From assembly GCA_938014335.1 (NCBI GenBank), contig CALLRP010000011.1, positions 1-55,520 of the forward strand: a DNA stretch of 55,520 nucleotides, written 5' to 3'. Under the pieces are notes generated by a model. The model saw only the letters and a program-made list of their open reading frames with translations, had not been told where the DNA came from and searched no databases. The stretch is from an uncultured bacterium. GTDB taxonomy: Bacteria; Hydrogenedentota; Hydrogenedentia; Hydrogenedentales; Hydrogenedentaceae. The first letter of the stretch is position 1. Each line of letters begins with the position of its first letter. Positions 16,727 through 25,275 of this stretch are shown piece by piece. The position numbers were made by a program, and so were the translations under genes.

Positions 16727-17329
16727 TTACTCTGATATTTCCGTATGCCAGTAAGCAAAATCTACAAATTTCTGCCATGTGGACAGTTGTTCTCTGCGAA
16801 CACGGATACCTAATTTAGGCAACCATTTTGGAGCAATCGGTTTGCGAAGTAGATTCATCTGTGCTTCTTCAGGAGTTAGATTCCCTTTTCTCAAATTGCA
16901 CGATAAACACGCAAGTACTAAATTCTCCCAGGTATCCTGCCCCCCTCGTGAACGAGGTATTACATGGTCTATTGTTAATTCATGCTTGGGAAATATTTTT
17001 CCACAATATTGGCATTGACAACGGTCTCTCTCAAATATATTCTTCCTACATAAACGCACTTCTCGAAATACAAAGCCATTATAGATAGTTAGAAGAATGA
17101 CATCCGGAAGTAATATTTTCATATTAGGTGTTACAATATAACGCCCATTTTGAAAATTTTCTTTTTGTAGAGACAACTCACACCACGAATTAAAATCATA
17201 TAATGTATAATCTTTTGGATGGACAACACAGGCATGCCCTTGAAAGAGCAAGACCATAGCCCTTTTAACGGTGGTTATATTCACCGCTATCCATGAGCGA
17301 TTTAATACAAGGACATCCCCATTCAACAT
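16727..17329 (-). CDS. HNH endonuclease domain protein
   Basis: A 200-aa protein with an N-terminal part (MLNGDVLVLNRSWIAVNI) and an HNH domain near residues 95-150: CQCQYCGKIF (CxxC zinc pair), ELTIDHVIPRSRGG with the catalytic His, then the LACLSCNLRKGN zinc pair. Such stand-alone HNH proteins are common in several environmental phyla and their role is unknown. It is not next to the CRISPR locus or to a methylase, so a restriction role is unsupported. An 8-bp stem, AAGGTGTT/AACACCTT (16693-16727), overlaps its stop codon but lacks a T tract. Confidence 0.85.
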   Translation of the reverse strand: MLNGDVLVLNRSWIAVNITTVKRAMVLLFQGHACVVHPKDYTLYDFNSWCELSLQKENFQNGRYIVTPNMKILLPDVILLTIYNGFVFREVRLCRKNIFERDRCQCQYCGKIFPKHELTIDHVIPRSRGGQDTWENLVLACLSCNLRKGNLTPEEAQMNLLRKPIAPKWLPKLGIRVRREQLSTWQKFVDFAYWHTEISE

Positions 17330-17330
17330 A

Positions 17331-17414
17331 GAATTATTCCATAGTTTTTATAACTATACCCTCCCTGTATATGGTATTTCAAATTAGAAAGCCCCTATTA
17401 GTATGGAATAATTC
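17331..17414. repeat. 13-bp perfect inverted repeat between rplS and the HNH gene
   Basis: GAATTATTCCATA (17331-17343) and TATGGAATAATTC (17402-17414) are exact reverse complements around a 58-bp loop. The left arm sits directly upstream of the HNH start codon (17329) and covers its weak GGAA ribosome site. Confidence 0.85.
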
Positions 17415-17428
17415 ATAAAAAAATACAT

Positions 17429-17824
17429 TTAACTTTCTGCAGAGTTCTCCTGAGAAGTTTCTTCACCGGTAAGTCTCTGCTTTGCCTTTACTTTTGCATG
17501 CTTACCAATACGTTCTCTCAAATAGTAAAGTTTTGCTCTTCTCACTTTACCTTCACGGACGACATCCACTTTGGCAATACGGGGAGAATGTAGTGGGAAA
17601 ATGCGTTCTACTCCCTCACCATAAGTGACTCGTCTTACTGTGAAGGTAGCATGAGGTCCTGTCCCATGGTTACGACCAATGACAACACCTTCAAAAACCT
17701 GGATTCTTTCTTTACCACCTTCAACAATCTTAAAATGCACCCGAACTGTATCACCAATATTAAATTCAGGCAATTTCTCAGGGGTTTTCATATGTTTGGC
17801 GACATATTCAGTAATTACATCCAC
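17429..17824 (-). CDS. rplS: 50S ribosomal protein L19
   Basis: L19 lies at the subunit interface of the ribosome. The 131-aa protein has the family core [48 protein letters not shown] and [14 protein letters not shown] short charged tail ([12 protein letters not shown]) follows. It is the last gene of the ffh-rpsP-khpA-trmD-rplS operon, 49 bp after trmD. Confidence 0.97.
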   Translation of the reverse strand: MDVITEYVAKHMKTPEKLPEFNIGDTVRVHFKIVEGGKERIQVFEGVVIGRNHGTGPHATFTVRRVTYGEGVERIFPLHSPRIAKVDVVREGKVRRAKLYYLRERIGKHAKVKAKQRLTGEETSQENSAES

Positions 17825-17873
17825 GGCTAATTCTCCTTTTATAAAGTGTTTATTATATTTATTTTATGTTTTG

Positions 17874-18596
17874 TTATTCCACTTTTTTGGGTTCGTTTAT
17901 CTTCTTTTCCTGATATTTATAAAACAAATCAGGTCGTTTCTTTTTAGTTCTTAAAAGAGACTGTTGCTCTCGCCATGTCTTTATTTGCTCATGATTCCCA
18001 GATAATAATACCTCCGGGACTTTGATTCCTCGAAATTCTGCAGGTTTGGTATATTGTGGATAGGATAACAATCCATCATATAAGGAATCATTCATCACCG
18101 ATTCCCATTCACCTATTACTCCGGGTATCATTCGACTTACTGCTTCTATAACTACAAGTGCAGGGAGTTCGCCCCCACTCAATACATAATCACCAATAGA
18201 TATTTCTTCCGTTATCAAATTCTCCACAATTCGTTCATCTACTCCTTCATATCGTCCACATATAAGAACGAAATCTTTCCATTGAGCCATTTGTTTAACT
18301 TTTTCTTGCGTGAGAAGTTGACCTCCAGGTGACAGTAGAATGACATGTTCAAGGGAATTATTCCCCTTCAGCGACTCTACTGCATCATATAAAGGTTCAC
18401 ATTTCATCACCATTCCCGGTCCACCTCCATAAGGAGTATCATCAACCGTTTTGTGTTTATCCTTTGCAAAATCTCTTATGTTATGCACATAAACTTCCAT
18501 TATTTTTTCTTTAATGGCTTTACCTAATAAACTGTTTTGAAGAGGTATTGTAAAATACTCTGGAAAAATTGTTAAGACATCTATTCTTATTGTCAT
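17874..18596 (-). CDS. trmD: tRNA (guanine-N1)-methyltransferase
   Basis: TrmD methylates G37 of tRNAs with S-adenosylmethionine and so prevents frameshifting. The 240-aa protein shows the trefoil-knot SPOUT fold motifs: DVLTIFPEYF, DDTPYGGGPGMVMK, LLSPGGQ, LICGRYEGVDERI and SIGDYVLSGGELPALVVIEAV. It directly follows khpA with a 30-bp gap; rimM, usually between them, is missing. Confidence 0.97.
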   Translation of the reverse strand: MTIRIDVLTIFPEYFTIPLQNSLLGKAIKEKIMEVYVHNIRDFAKDKHKTVDDTPYGGGPGMVMKCEPLYDAVESLKGNNSLEHVILLSPGGQLLTQEKVKQMAQWKDFVLICGRYEGVDERIVENLITEEISIGDYVLSGGELPALVVIEAVSRMIPGVIGEWESVMNDSLYDGLLSYPQYTKPAEFRGIKVPEVLLSGNHEQIKTWREQQSLLRTKKKRPDLFYKYQEKKINEPKKVE

Positions 18597-18626
18597 TCTT
18601 TGATAAACTTACTGTTTATTTTCTCT

Positions 18627-18857
18627 TTATTCGAGAACTTCCAGATTTACCTTTTTACCTAATTTTGCAGAAGCGATATTAACAATTGTTCGTATCGCCT
18701 TAATGGTCTTGCCATTCTTGCCAATGATTCTTCCCATATCTTCTTTTTCTACCTTCAATTGCAATACAATTTGTTCTTCGGATTCAATAGAAGATATGGA
18801 AACGTCTTCCGGCTTTTTAACAAGTTTTTTTACTATAAATTCTACAAGTTCTTTCAC
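18627..18857 (-). CDS. khpA: KH domain RNA-binding protein KhpA (YlqC)
   Basis: A 76-aa single KH-domain protein. KhpA binds RNA, often together with KhpB/Jag, and influences cell size and small RNAs. The KH core with the GxxG loop is RIIGKNGKTIKAIRTIV. It starts with GTG, supported by GGAG 7 nt upstream. It lies between rpsP and trmD, the usual place of the ylqC gene. Confidence 0.94.
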   Translation of the reverse strand: MKELVEFIVKKLVKKPEDVSISSIESEEQIVLQLKVEKEDMGRIIGKNGKTIKAIRTIVNIASAKLGKKVNLEVLE

Positions 18858-18902
18858 AGTATAACTCCATTGTTATTACATGGTTATGTGGTAAAGGTCT
18901 TC

Positions 18903-19145
18903 TCAAATATCCATCTTCTTAATTAAAGAACGCACTGTATCCGATGTACGGACACCTTTTTCAAGCCATTGCTTTAATTTTTCTTTATCAATCTTTGTAA
19001 TAGGTTCTGGACGGGCTTTGGGTTGATAATATCCTATAATATCAATCTCTTTTCCCTGCCTTCTTTCTCTTGAATCCATAACTACAATGCGATAATAAGG
19101 GTCATGAGTTCTACCACCTCTTTTTAACCGTATTACTGTTGCCAT
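18903..19145 (-). CDS. rpsP: 30S ribosomal protein S16
   Basis: An 80-aa S16 protein with the family start MATVIRLKRGGRTHDPYYRIVV-MDSR, then RQGKEIDIIGYYQPKA and the LKQWLEKGVRTSDTV end. It assists 30S assembly. It follows ffh by 70 bp in the operon. Confidence 0.97.
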   Translation of the reverse strand: MATVIRLKRGGRTHDPYYRIVVMDSRERRQGKEIDIIGYYQPKARPEPITKIDKEKLKQWLEKGVRTSDTVRSLIKKMDI

Positions 19146-19215
19146 AATCTTCCTTTCTTTATCTTTTTCATAATGTTATGTTATATGTTAATTTAGTTCC
19201 TTTTCTATTTTTTGA

Positions 19216-20565
19216 TTACATCATACCTCCAGGCATAAAAGGACCTATTCCTTTGGGAATTTTCCCTTTTGCCCCTTTAACCATATCCTTCATCATCTTA
19301 CGCATTTTCTCAAAATCTTTTAATAACGCATTTACCTCTTGAACAGATGTGCCACTTCCATCTGCAATCCTTCTTCGTCGACTCCCATTAATAATCTTCG
19401 GATTGCGTCTTTCTTCTTTTGTCATAGAAAGAATTATTGCCTCAGTATGTTTTAACTCATCCTCCGGTAAATCCATTCCAGAAGGTATCATTTTCCCCAC
19501 TCCGGGTATTTTCTTCAATAAATCCCCAAAACTACCCATTTTTTTGACCTGCCTCATCTGTTCCAAGAAATCTTCTAAATCCCAATTCGCTTTCCTAACT
19601 TTTTCCTGAAACTGCAATGCTTTCTCTTTGTCAACAACCTCCTGTGCTTTTTCCACAAGAGAAACAATATCTCCCATACCTAAAATTTGGTCTGCCATCC
19701 TTCGCGGATGGAACAACTCTAATGCTTCTAATTTCTCACCCGTCCCTATGAATTTTATAGGACAATTTGTAACCTCAATAATACTTAACGCCGCACCACC
19801 ACGGGCATCTCCATCCATTTGTGTTAGGACAACACCTGTGAGTGGAACCGTATCATGGAATTGTTTTGCCGAACGAACTGCATCCTGACCCATCATTGCG
19901 TTGGCAACGAAAAGTATTTCATGAGGTTTAACCTGCTGGGCTATTTGACGAACTTCCGCCATCATTTCTGTATCAATATGCAATCTACCCGCAGTGTCCA
20001 AAATCAAAGTATCACAGCCTCTAAGATTTGCCTCCCCAACAGACATAACGGCAATGTCTACTGGATTCACATCTGCCCCTAAAGAAAAATATTCTACATC
20101 CGCCTGTTGTGCTAAAATTTCTAATTGTTTGATAGCCGCAGGACGATAAATGTCACACGCGACTAACATGGGTTTTTGTCCTTTTTTCCTCTTTAAATAA
20201 TTTGCCAATTTTGCTGCAGAAGTAGTTTTACCTTGACCTTGCAATCCAACCATCATAATAATTGTAGGAGGAACGCTTGCTTTGGCAAGATCTTTATTCT
20301 CTCCCCCCATAATTTCAACAAGTTCGTCATATACAATTTTAATAAGTTGCTGGGTCGGATTAATGCTCTCTAAAACATTTTGTCCCAATGCTTTCTGTTG
20401 AATATCATCAATAAATTTCTTTACAACTTTGTAATTAACATCGGCTTCCAGAAGGGCTACACGGATAATTTGTAACCCTTCCTTCATGTTCTCTTCGGTT
20501 AGCCGAAGTTGACCACGAAAGAACTTAAAAGCAGATTCTAATTTTTTAGATAGGGACTCAAACAT
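19216..20565 (-). CDS. ffh: Signal recognition particle protein Ffh
   Basis: Ffh binds SRP RNA and signal sequences and delivers ribosomes to the membrane through FtsY. The 449-aa protein has the N-terminal helical domain (1-85), the GTPase domain with P-loop GLQGQGKTTSAAK (107-119), DTAGR, and TQMDGDARGGAALS, then the Met-rich M domain from about 300 with ILGMGDI, DFLEQMRQVKKMG and a GGMM end. It is the first gene of the ffh-rpsP-khpA-trmD-rplS operon and has a good promoter upstream. Confidence 0.97.
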   Translation of the reverse strand: MFESLSKKLESAFKFFRGQLRLTEENMKEGLQIIRVALLEADVNYKVVKKFIDDIQQKALGQNVLESINPTQQLIKIVYDELVEIMGGENKDLAKASVPPTIIMMVGLQGQGKTTSAAKLANYLKRKKGQKPMLVACDIYRPAAIKQLEILAQQADVEYFSLGADVNPVDIAVMSVGEANLRGCDTLILDTAGRLHIDTEMMAEVRQIAQQVKPHEILFVANAMMGQDAVRSAKQFHDTVPLTGVVLTQMDGDARGGAALSIIEVTNCPIKFIGTGEKLEALELFHPRRMADQILGMGDIVSLVEKAQEVVDKEKALQFQEKVRKANWDLEDFLEQMRQVKKMGSFGDLLKKIPGVGKMIPSGMDLPEDELKHTEAIILSMTKEERRNPKIINGSRRRRIADGSGTSVQEVNALLKDFEKMRKMMKDMVKGAKGKIPKGIGPFMPGGMM

Positions 20566-20612
20566 ATTTTTACTCTAATAGTTGTATGGGAATTCTTACA
20601 GAAATGCACTAT

Positions 20613-20641
20613 ATTATATCATATTTTTATTAATATCACAA
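20613..20641 (-). promoter_or_regulatory. Promoter of the ffh operon
   Basis: On the minus strand TTGTGA (20636-20641) and TATAAT (20613-20618) are 17 nt apart, and TGA before TATAAT gives an extended -10. The start would fall near 20606, about 40 nt before the ffh ATG. Confidence 0.75.
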
Positions 20642-20695
20642 CTTTAATTATATTAAACTAACATCTCCCTTTTTCTTGATATTCGACTTTTATAA

Positions 20696-21760
20696 TTAAT
20701 CCTTTCGAAATATCAAAGGTGAACTCGTTTTCTCTTTTTGCTGGGTCGGTTTCTCTTGTTTAGATAATTCTTCAACAATCTTTTTAATATTAGGCTGGTC
20801 TGAATTTATTTTTATAGATTCAGAGAAAGTTTTTTCCGCATCTTTTAAATAACCTAACTGTAAATATATACTTCCTAAAAAATTCCAACCTTCCCAATTT
20901 TGATTATTCAATACCAAAGCATGTGTCGCAGTAGCAATAGCATCCTCTACCCTACCTGCTCTATACAAAATATGGCTATATGCCATCATATTTTCTGCAC
21001 CTTCATTAATAATTTTTTTCCGTTCTTCAAATAAAGATAATGCTTCCCTCATTCGTAACCGAACAGGGATATCATATTCCTGTAATTCTTTTCCTATAGA
21101 CACAAGGTTTTCTTCCGCTCTTTTCATATTTCCATTCACAACATCAATCCCTGCTAAACCTACTTTAGACCAGATGTCTTTACCTGCTTCCAAAGCCTTA
21201 TTATATGATTCCCTTGCAGGCTCTATTTGTCTTAATTCCCAGTAAATATCTCCCAATGACCTCCATAATCTTGTCTTTTCTTTTTCAGATAGTTTTAATT
21301 TTACTGCTTTCTCACAACAACGGAAAGCATCCTGGAGATATTCTCTCCCTTTTTTCATATTATTGAAACCTAATCGAACCCAGTAATCTCCCTTTTCTGG
21401 ACTATTTCTAACAAGTTTCTCCAAAATCTCAACGGCTAAATCATGATTGCCTTGAATTTCTAACAAATCAAGGTAAATTTCAATACCTTCTTGCAAATTC
21501 AAATCAAGGACATTAATTTGTTCTAACATAATTTGAGCGTCATTGATTAAAGAACGGGCTTTTAAATTTAGTTCCTGTAATTGGGGTGAGGAAGGGGGAA
21601 TACTTTTAATTTCTTTTTGGAGTTGATAGTATTCATTCATTTTGTTTTTTGCCAATGTTATAGTAGTAGCCACATCTACATTTTTTGAGCATTGAAACAA
21701 ATTACTTATTAGGATAATAGCTACTAAAATTTTGACTCGTGTAAAGCAGTTCGTCCCCAA
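20696..21760 (-). CDS. TPR-repeat protein, probable lipoprotein
   Basis: A 354-aa protein with an N-terminal hydrophobic signal (about 9-22) ending in LFQC, an imperfect lipobox with Cys24, followed by tetratricopeptide helices over about 95-340 (for example KGDYWVRLGFNNMKKG, LWRSLGDIYWELRQ, NWEGWNFLGSIYLQLG). TPR proteins scaffold protein complexes; the partner here is unknown. It starts with TTG inside the end of hflX (37-bp overlap), with GGAG 8 nt upstream; no other start codon precedes the signal sequence. Translational coupling to hflX is likely. Confidence 0.8.
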   Translation of the reverse strand: MGTNCFTRVKILVAIILISNLFQCSKNVDVATTITLAKNKMNEYYQLQKEIKSIPPSSPQLQELNLKARSLINDAQIMLEQINVLDLNLQEGIEIYLDLLEIQGNHDLAVEILEKLVRNSPEKGDYWVRLGFNNMKKGREYLQDAFRCCEKAVKLKLSEKEKTRLWRSLGDIYWELRQIEPARESYNKALEAGKDIWSKVGLAGIDVVNGNMKRAEENLVSIGKELQEYDIPVRLRMREALSLFEERKKIINEGAENMMAYSHILYRAGRVEDAIATATHALVLNNQNWEGWNFLGSIYLQLGYLKDAEKTFSESIKINSDQPNIKKIVEELSKQEKPTQQKEKTSSPLIFRKD

Positions 21761-23361
21761 ATGAGCATCTCCATCTTTTCTAGTAAAGGATGAAATGTAG
21801 AGGAGTCCAATGCACTAATAGGAACCCCATCATATTGTTGAATTAGCCCCTGCACAATAGCAGGATTTGCCTTATCTATCTTGTTTAATACATTAATCCG
21901 TGGTTTACTATCTAATTCTAAATCTCTTAAAAGTTTCACTACTGTATCATGCTTTTCTTCAATATCCTCTGACGAGACATCCAGAACATGTAACAATAAA
22001 TCGGCGTCATTAATCTCTTCAAATGTTGTCCGAAATGCAGACATTAAATCTTTTGGCAGATTTCTTATAAAACCTACTGTATCAATTATGATGACTTCGC
22101 GTTCTCTGGGGAAACGCAACCTTCTTGAAACAGGGTGTAAGGTTGCAAATAAAAAATCTTCAGCTACCACAGAACTATTTGTTAAATGATTCAATAATGT
22201 AGACTTGCCTGCATTGGTATATCCCACAATTGCAACAGTTGGAACCTGACGGACTGTTCGAACCTGCCTTCTTAATTCTCGTCGTTTCCCTAATTCTTTT
22301 ACTTCTTGTTCCAATTGGGCAATTCGATCTCTTGCTCTTCTTCTATCAATCTCCAATTTTGTTTCACCAGGACCTCTCCCTCCAATTCCGCCTGTCAATC
22401 GTGAAAGAGCTGTTTGTTTTATACCAAGAAATGGAAATAAATATTTTAATTGCGCCAATTCAACCTGAATTTTTCCCTCTCTCGTTACCGCATGTTGAGC
22501 AAATATATCCAATATCACCTGTGTACGGTCTAATATCTTCAAATCTGTAAAATCCGAGAGCGACTTTACTTGAGATGGGGTAAGGTTCTGATCGAAAACA
22601 AGCATATCTGCCCCTAATTGTACTGCTCGGATAAGTATTTGTTTGAACTTACCCTGACCCAGTACATACCTCGCATCGGGAGGTCTTCTCTGTATTACTT
22701 TATCTAAAACCTTGATACCTGCACTCCGGGATAGCTCCGCTAATTCCTGAACTGAATCTTCAATTATAGATAATGGCTGTGTAGAAACATGAATTAAAAT
22801 TGCATTATCACCTTTCAAATTGGGCTGATTAAAGACTCGGTTGCGTTCTAATTCTTCTTCTAATGAATTTATAATCTCTAAAAAGTCATCTTTCAATTCA
22901 TAAACAGTGGTAGGGGGATAAATTCTCCAGGTCTTATTCTCATCATTTGCGGGAAGAAGATGGGCATAATGTATTTTTTTGGGTAATGCATTATTATCTA
23001 CTTCGATTGCAGAAACTGCATCCAATCTATAAATGGCAAGATAACTTAAATCATCATCGTCCAATCCTGTATGGGTTCCTATATGAGTATGGACAAAACG
23101 AACTTCTGAAAGACGATTTAATGCTCTTCTCTCAATGGGTGGCATCGGTATAGACTGAGCATCACCCACACAAACATGAGTTATTCTCCCTTTACGGTCT
23201 ATAAGAACACCCACTTGCCGTCCAATTTCGTGAGATAGTTCACATAAAGTTCGGCTTAACTCTACAGAAATAATTCGACTGGATACGGGTTTTCTCGTTT
23301 TGAGTGTTTCAAGCCTTTTTATTTGATTTGCTTTTAATCCGTGAACATTACCTGTAATCAG
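21724..23361 (-). CDS. hflX: Ribosome-associated GTPase HflX
   Basis: HflX binds ribosomes and splits stalled ones. The protein (545 aa from the chosen start) has a long N-terminal domain, the HflX domain with DARYVLGQGKFKQI and LDRTQVILDIFAQHA, GGRGPGETKLEIDRR, and the GTPase domain with P-loop GYTNAGKSTLLN, DTVGF and NKID. The frame opens at a TTG (23382), but AAGGAGG (23371-23377) is then inside the coding part. The codon at the right distance, 9 nt, is CTG at 23361, giving MITGNVHGLK, which matches the usual beginning of long HflX proteins. The N-terminal extension is typical of non-enterobacterial homologues. Confidence 0.92.
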   Translation of the reverse strand: MITGNVHGLKANQIKRLETLKTRKPVSSRIISVELSRTLCELSHEIGRQVGVLIDRKGRITHVCVGDAQSIPMPPIERRALNRLSEVRFVHTHIGTHTGLDDDDLSYLAIYRLDAVSAIEVDNNALPKKIHYAHLLPANDENKTWRIYPPTTVYELKDDFLEIINSLEEELERNRVFNQPNLKGDNAILIHVSTQPLSIIEDSVQELAELSRSAGIKVLDKVIQRRPPDARYVLGQGKFKQILIRAVQLGADMLVFDQNLTPSQVKSLSDFTDLKILDRTQVILDIFAQHAVTREGKIQVELAQLKYLFPFLGIKQTALSRLTGGIGGRGPGETKLEIDRRRARDRIAQLEQEVKELGKRRELRRQVRTVRQVPTVAIVGYTNAGKSTLLNHLTNSSVVAEDFLFATLHPVSRRLRFPREREVIIIDTVGFIRNLPKDLMSAFRTTFEEINDADLLLHVLDVSSEDIEEKHDTVVKLLRDLELDSKPRINVLNKIDKANPAIVQGLIQQYDGVPISALDSSTFHPLLEKMEMLIWGRTALHESKF

Positions 23362-23489
23362 AGTATTTTGCCTCCTTAACAATCAATAATATATAAATAT
23401 ATAATATTATACTTCCTAAAAATAATTCTTTCCAAAATAACCATGATTCGGAATAGAAAAGTTTGTGATTTTTAAAAGAACGAAAGGAA

Positions 23490-24140
23490 TCATTCTTCTA
23501 TCGCTGGAAGAAACCACAGGGGATTCATTGCTTTCTCACCTTTTCGAACTTCATAATGAAGGTGGGCAGTACTAACCCTTCCCGTAGCTCCCGATAAGCC
23601 AATAATATCCCCTTCCTTAACTATATCTCCAACTTTGACTAATAATTTGCTCAAATGGGCATAAGCGCTATGAATACCCTCTCCATGTTCTACAACGATT
23701 AATAACCCATAACCATTCATTGCACCGGACAAACGAACCACACCATCCGCTGTGGCTATGACAGGTGTCCCACAAGGGATAATTATGTCAATTCCTTTAT
23801 GCACTCGAGTTCTTCCTCCCCCTTTACTACGAGAACCACCAAACCATGAACTGATATGCCCTAAATTATCTTTAACAGGCCAGAGATGCGGAACTTTTTC
23901 ATTTATCTCTAATCCTTCCGGTAACTTTTCTCCTATAACTGAATTATTCATCTCACTAAAAGTAATCTGAATCTCTTCTTCTTCTTCATTTGAATATATA
24001 TCTGCTAATAATAAATCCGGACTTTCTTCCTGATTTAAACTTACATGTACTTTCTCTTTTCCTGTAACATTATTATGCTGACATCCCAAAACGAGAAGAA
24101 AAGACAGGCACACTCCTTGTAATATATGTTGTAATCGCAT
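23490..24140 (-). CDS. M23 family metallopeptidase, lipoprotein
   Basis: A 216-aa LytM-type endopeptidase or LytM-like activator that acts on peptidoglycan cross-bridges. The signal ends in the lipobox LVLGC (Cys20), so it should be anchored in a membrane. A linker with many acidic residues (about 35-60) precedes the domain. Zinc ligands are His114 and Asp118 (RVHKGIDI) and His195, with His162 (YAHLS) and His193 (HLHYEV) as catalytic partners; all are present, so it is probably active. It follows the isomerase gene by 3 bp. Confidence 0.9.
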   Translation of the reverse strand: MRLQHILQGVCLSFLLVLGCQHNNVTGKEKVHVSLNQEESPDLLLADIYSNEEEEEIQITFSEMNNSVIGEKLPEGLEINEKVPHLWPVKDNLGHISSWFGGSRSKGGGRTRVHKGIDIIIPCGTPVIATADGVVRLSGAMNGYGLLIVVEHGEGIHSAYAHLSKLLVKVGDIVKEGDIIGLSGATGRVSTAHLHYEVRKGEKAMNPLWFLPAIEE

Positions 24141-24143
24141 CCA

Positions 24144-25112
24144 TTACACTCCCGCTGATCTAATACATTCCTGCATTTTCTTTAAACCATTTTCTGCAAC
24201 TACCTTTAAGTCCTGTTTCCAATGCTCCCTATTAAAAGTCTCTAAAGATAAACAGCCTGTATATCCAATATTCTTCAATGTTAGCAGAGCATCTTTCAAA
24301 GGTAAAATTCCATCTCCAGGAAATATCCGATGGGCATCTCCTTGTTCTTCCCTCGGGACATCTCCCGGTACATCATTCCAATGGAAATGGGCAATGAGCT
24401 TCCCCTGTACCAATTCTAAACCTGAAAATCCAGACCCCCCACGGAACAAATGGAAAGTATCCGCAACTATACACGCTCGAGGGTCATCAGCATCTACTGC
24501 GATAGCACAGGCTTGTCCAAAACGATACACTCCTTTGAAAAAACCTACAAACTCTACAGCAACCCTTATTCCATATTCTTCCTCCCCTATTTTTAATAAT
24601 TCCTTGTAACATCTGGCGCACCATTTCAGGTCTATATTTTCCCTATCAGGCGCAGGAATTGCCGCAATATGTGTTGCCCCAACATCCGATGCCATCCGCA
24701 TCCGATTACGATTTACCTCTAATGACGTTTTAAAGTTTTCTTCTCCATCTGGCATTGAGTCCCAAAGACCTATAACATTGGGAACTATCAATCCCATATC
24801 TCGAATTTGTTTTCCTAAATCCTTTAAATTTCCCCCTTGCTTTTCGTATTCTTCTATTTCATTTATCCACGGCTCTATCCCATCCCATTTCGTCTCATGG
24901 GCTATTTTTATTTTATCTAATAAAGTCGGAGCAGGTCTTATTGTGCTTGTATTTAAAACTAAAGGCCAAGGACTAATCCCCCCTTGATACCGTTTTATTT
25001 CACTATCTTTATTTTTATCAGATTTTTGTTCATCAGTAAAAGCAATCTTGCTAACACTCGCTAAACCTAAACTTAATGAACATGCTTTTATAAAGTCTCT
25101 TCTTGTCTTCAT
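24144..25112 (-). CDS. Sugar phosphate isomerase/epimerase, Tat-exported
   Basis: A 322-aa TIM-barrel protein of the xylose isomerase-like (AP endonuclease 2) family. The ATG at 25112 has AGGAAG just upstream and gives MKTRRDFIKACSLSLGLASV, a twin-arginine signal; the frame is open to 25238, but that extension is unsupported. Barrel segments include WDGIEPWINEIEEYEKQG, GIRVAVEFVGF, ACIVADTFHLFRGG, LIAHFHWNDV and YTGCLSLETFN, carrying the usual Glu/Asp/His metal ligands. Substrate unknown; similar Tat-tagged proteins are common in Planctomycetota and related groups. It is divergent from the PmoA/DUF6807 gene. Confidence 0.87.
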   Translation of the reverse strand: MKTRRDFIKACSLSLGLASVSKIAFTDEQKSDKNKDSEIKRYQGGISPWPLVLNTSTIRPAPTLLDKIKIAHETKWDGIEPWINEIEEYEKQGGNLKDLGKQIRDMGLIVPNVIGLWDSMPDGEENFKTSLEVNRNRMRMASDVGATHIAAIPAPDRENIDLKWCARCYKELLKIGEEEYGIRVAVEFVGFFKGVYRFGQACAIAVDADDPRACIVADTFHLFRGGSGFSGLELVQGKLIAHFHWNDVPGDVPREEQGDAHRIFPGDGILPLKDALLTLKNIGYTGCLSLETFNREHWKQDLKVVAENGLKKMQECIRSAGV

Positions 25113-25201
25113 ATTTCTTCCTTTTAATCTTTCCTTTACAATTCGTATAAGAATACTAAAAAAACATATCTGATTTAAAATGGAATATCCTTTTGTAGTT
25201 T

Positions 25202-25231
25202 TTGAAAGGGGTTTTAATAAAGTTCTATAAT
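25202..25231 (+). promoter_or_regulatory. Promoter of the PmoA/DUF6807 gene
   Basis: TTGAAA (25202-25207) and TATAAT (25226-25231) are 18 nt apart; the start would be near 25238, about 38 nt before the ATG at 25276. Confidence 0.65.
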
Positions 25232-25275
25232 AAAACAAATTTTTACTTCCTCAATCAAAAATAAGGAATTCTTCT

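Noticed and set aside
16693..16727. Terminator after the HNH gene
   Set aside because: The 8-bp stem has a 19-nt loop and no T tract on the minus strand.
16727..17329. HNH gene as part of a restriction-modification system
   Set aside because: No methyltransferase or specificity gene is nearby; stand-alone HNH proteins are common.
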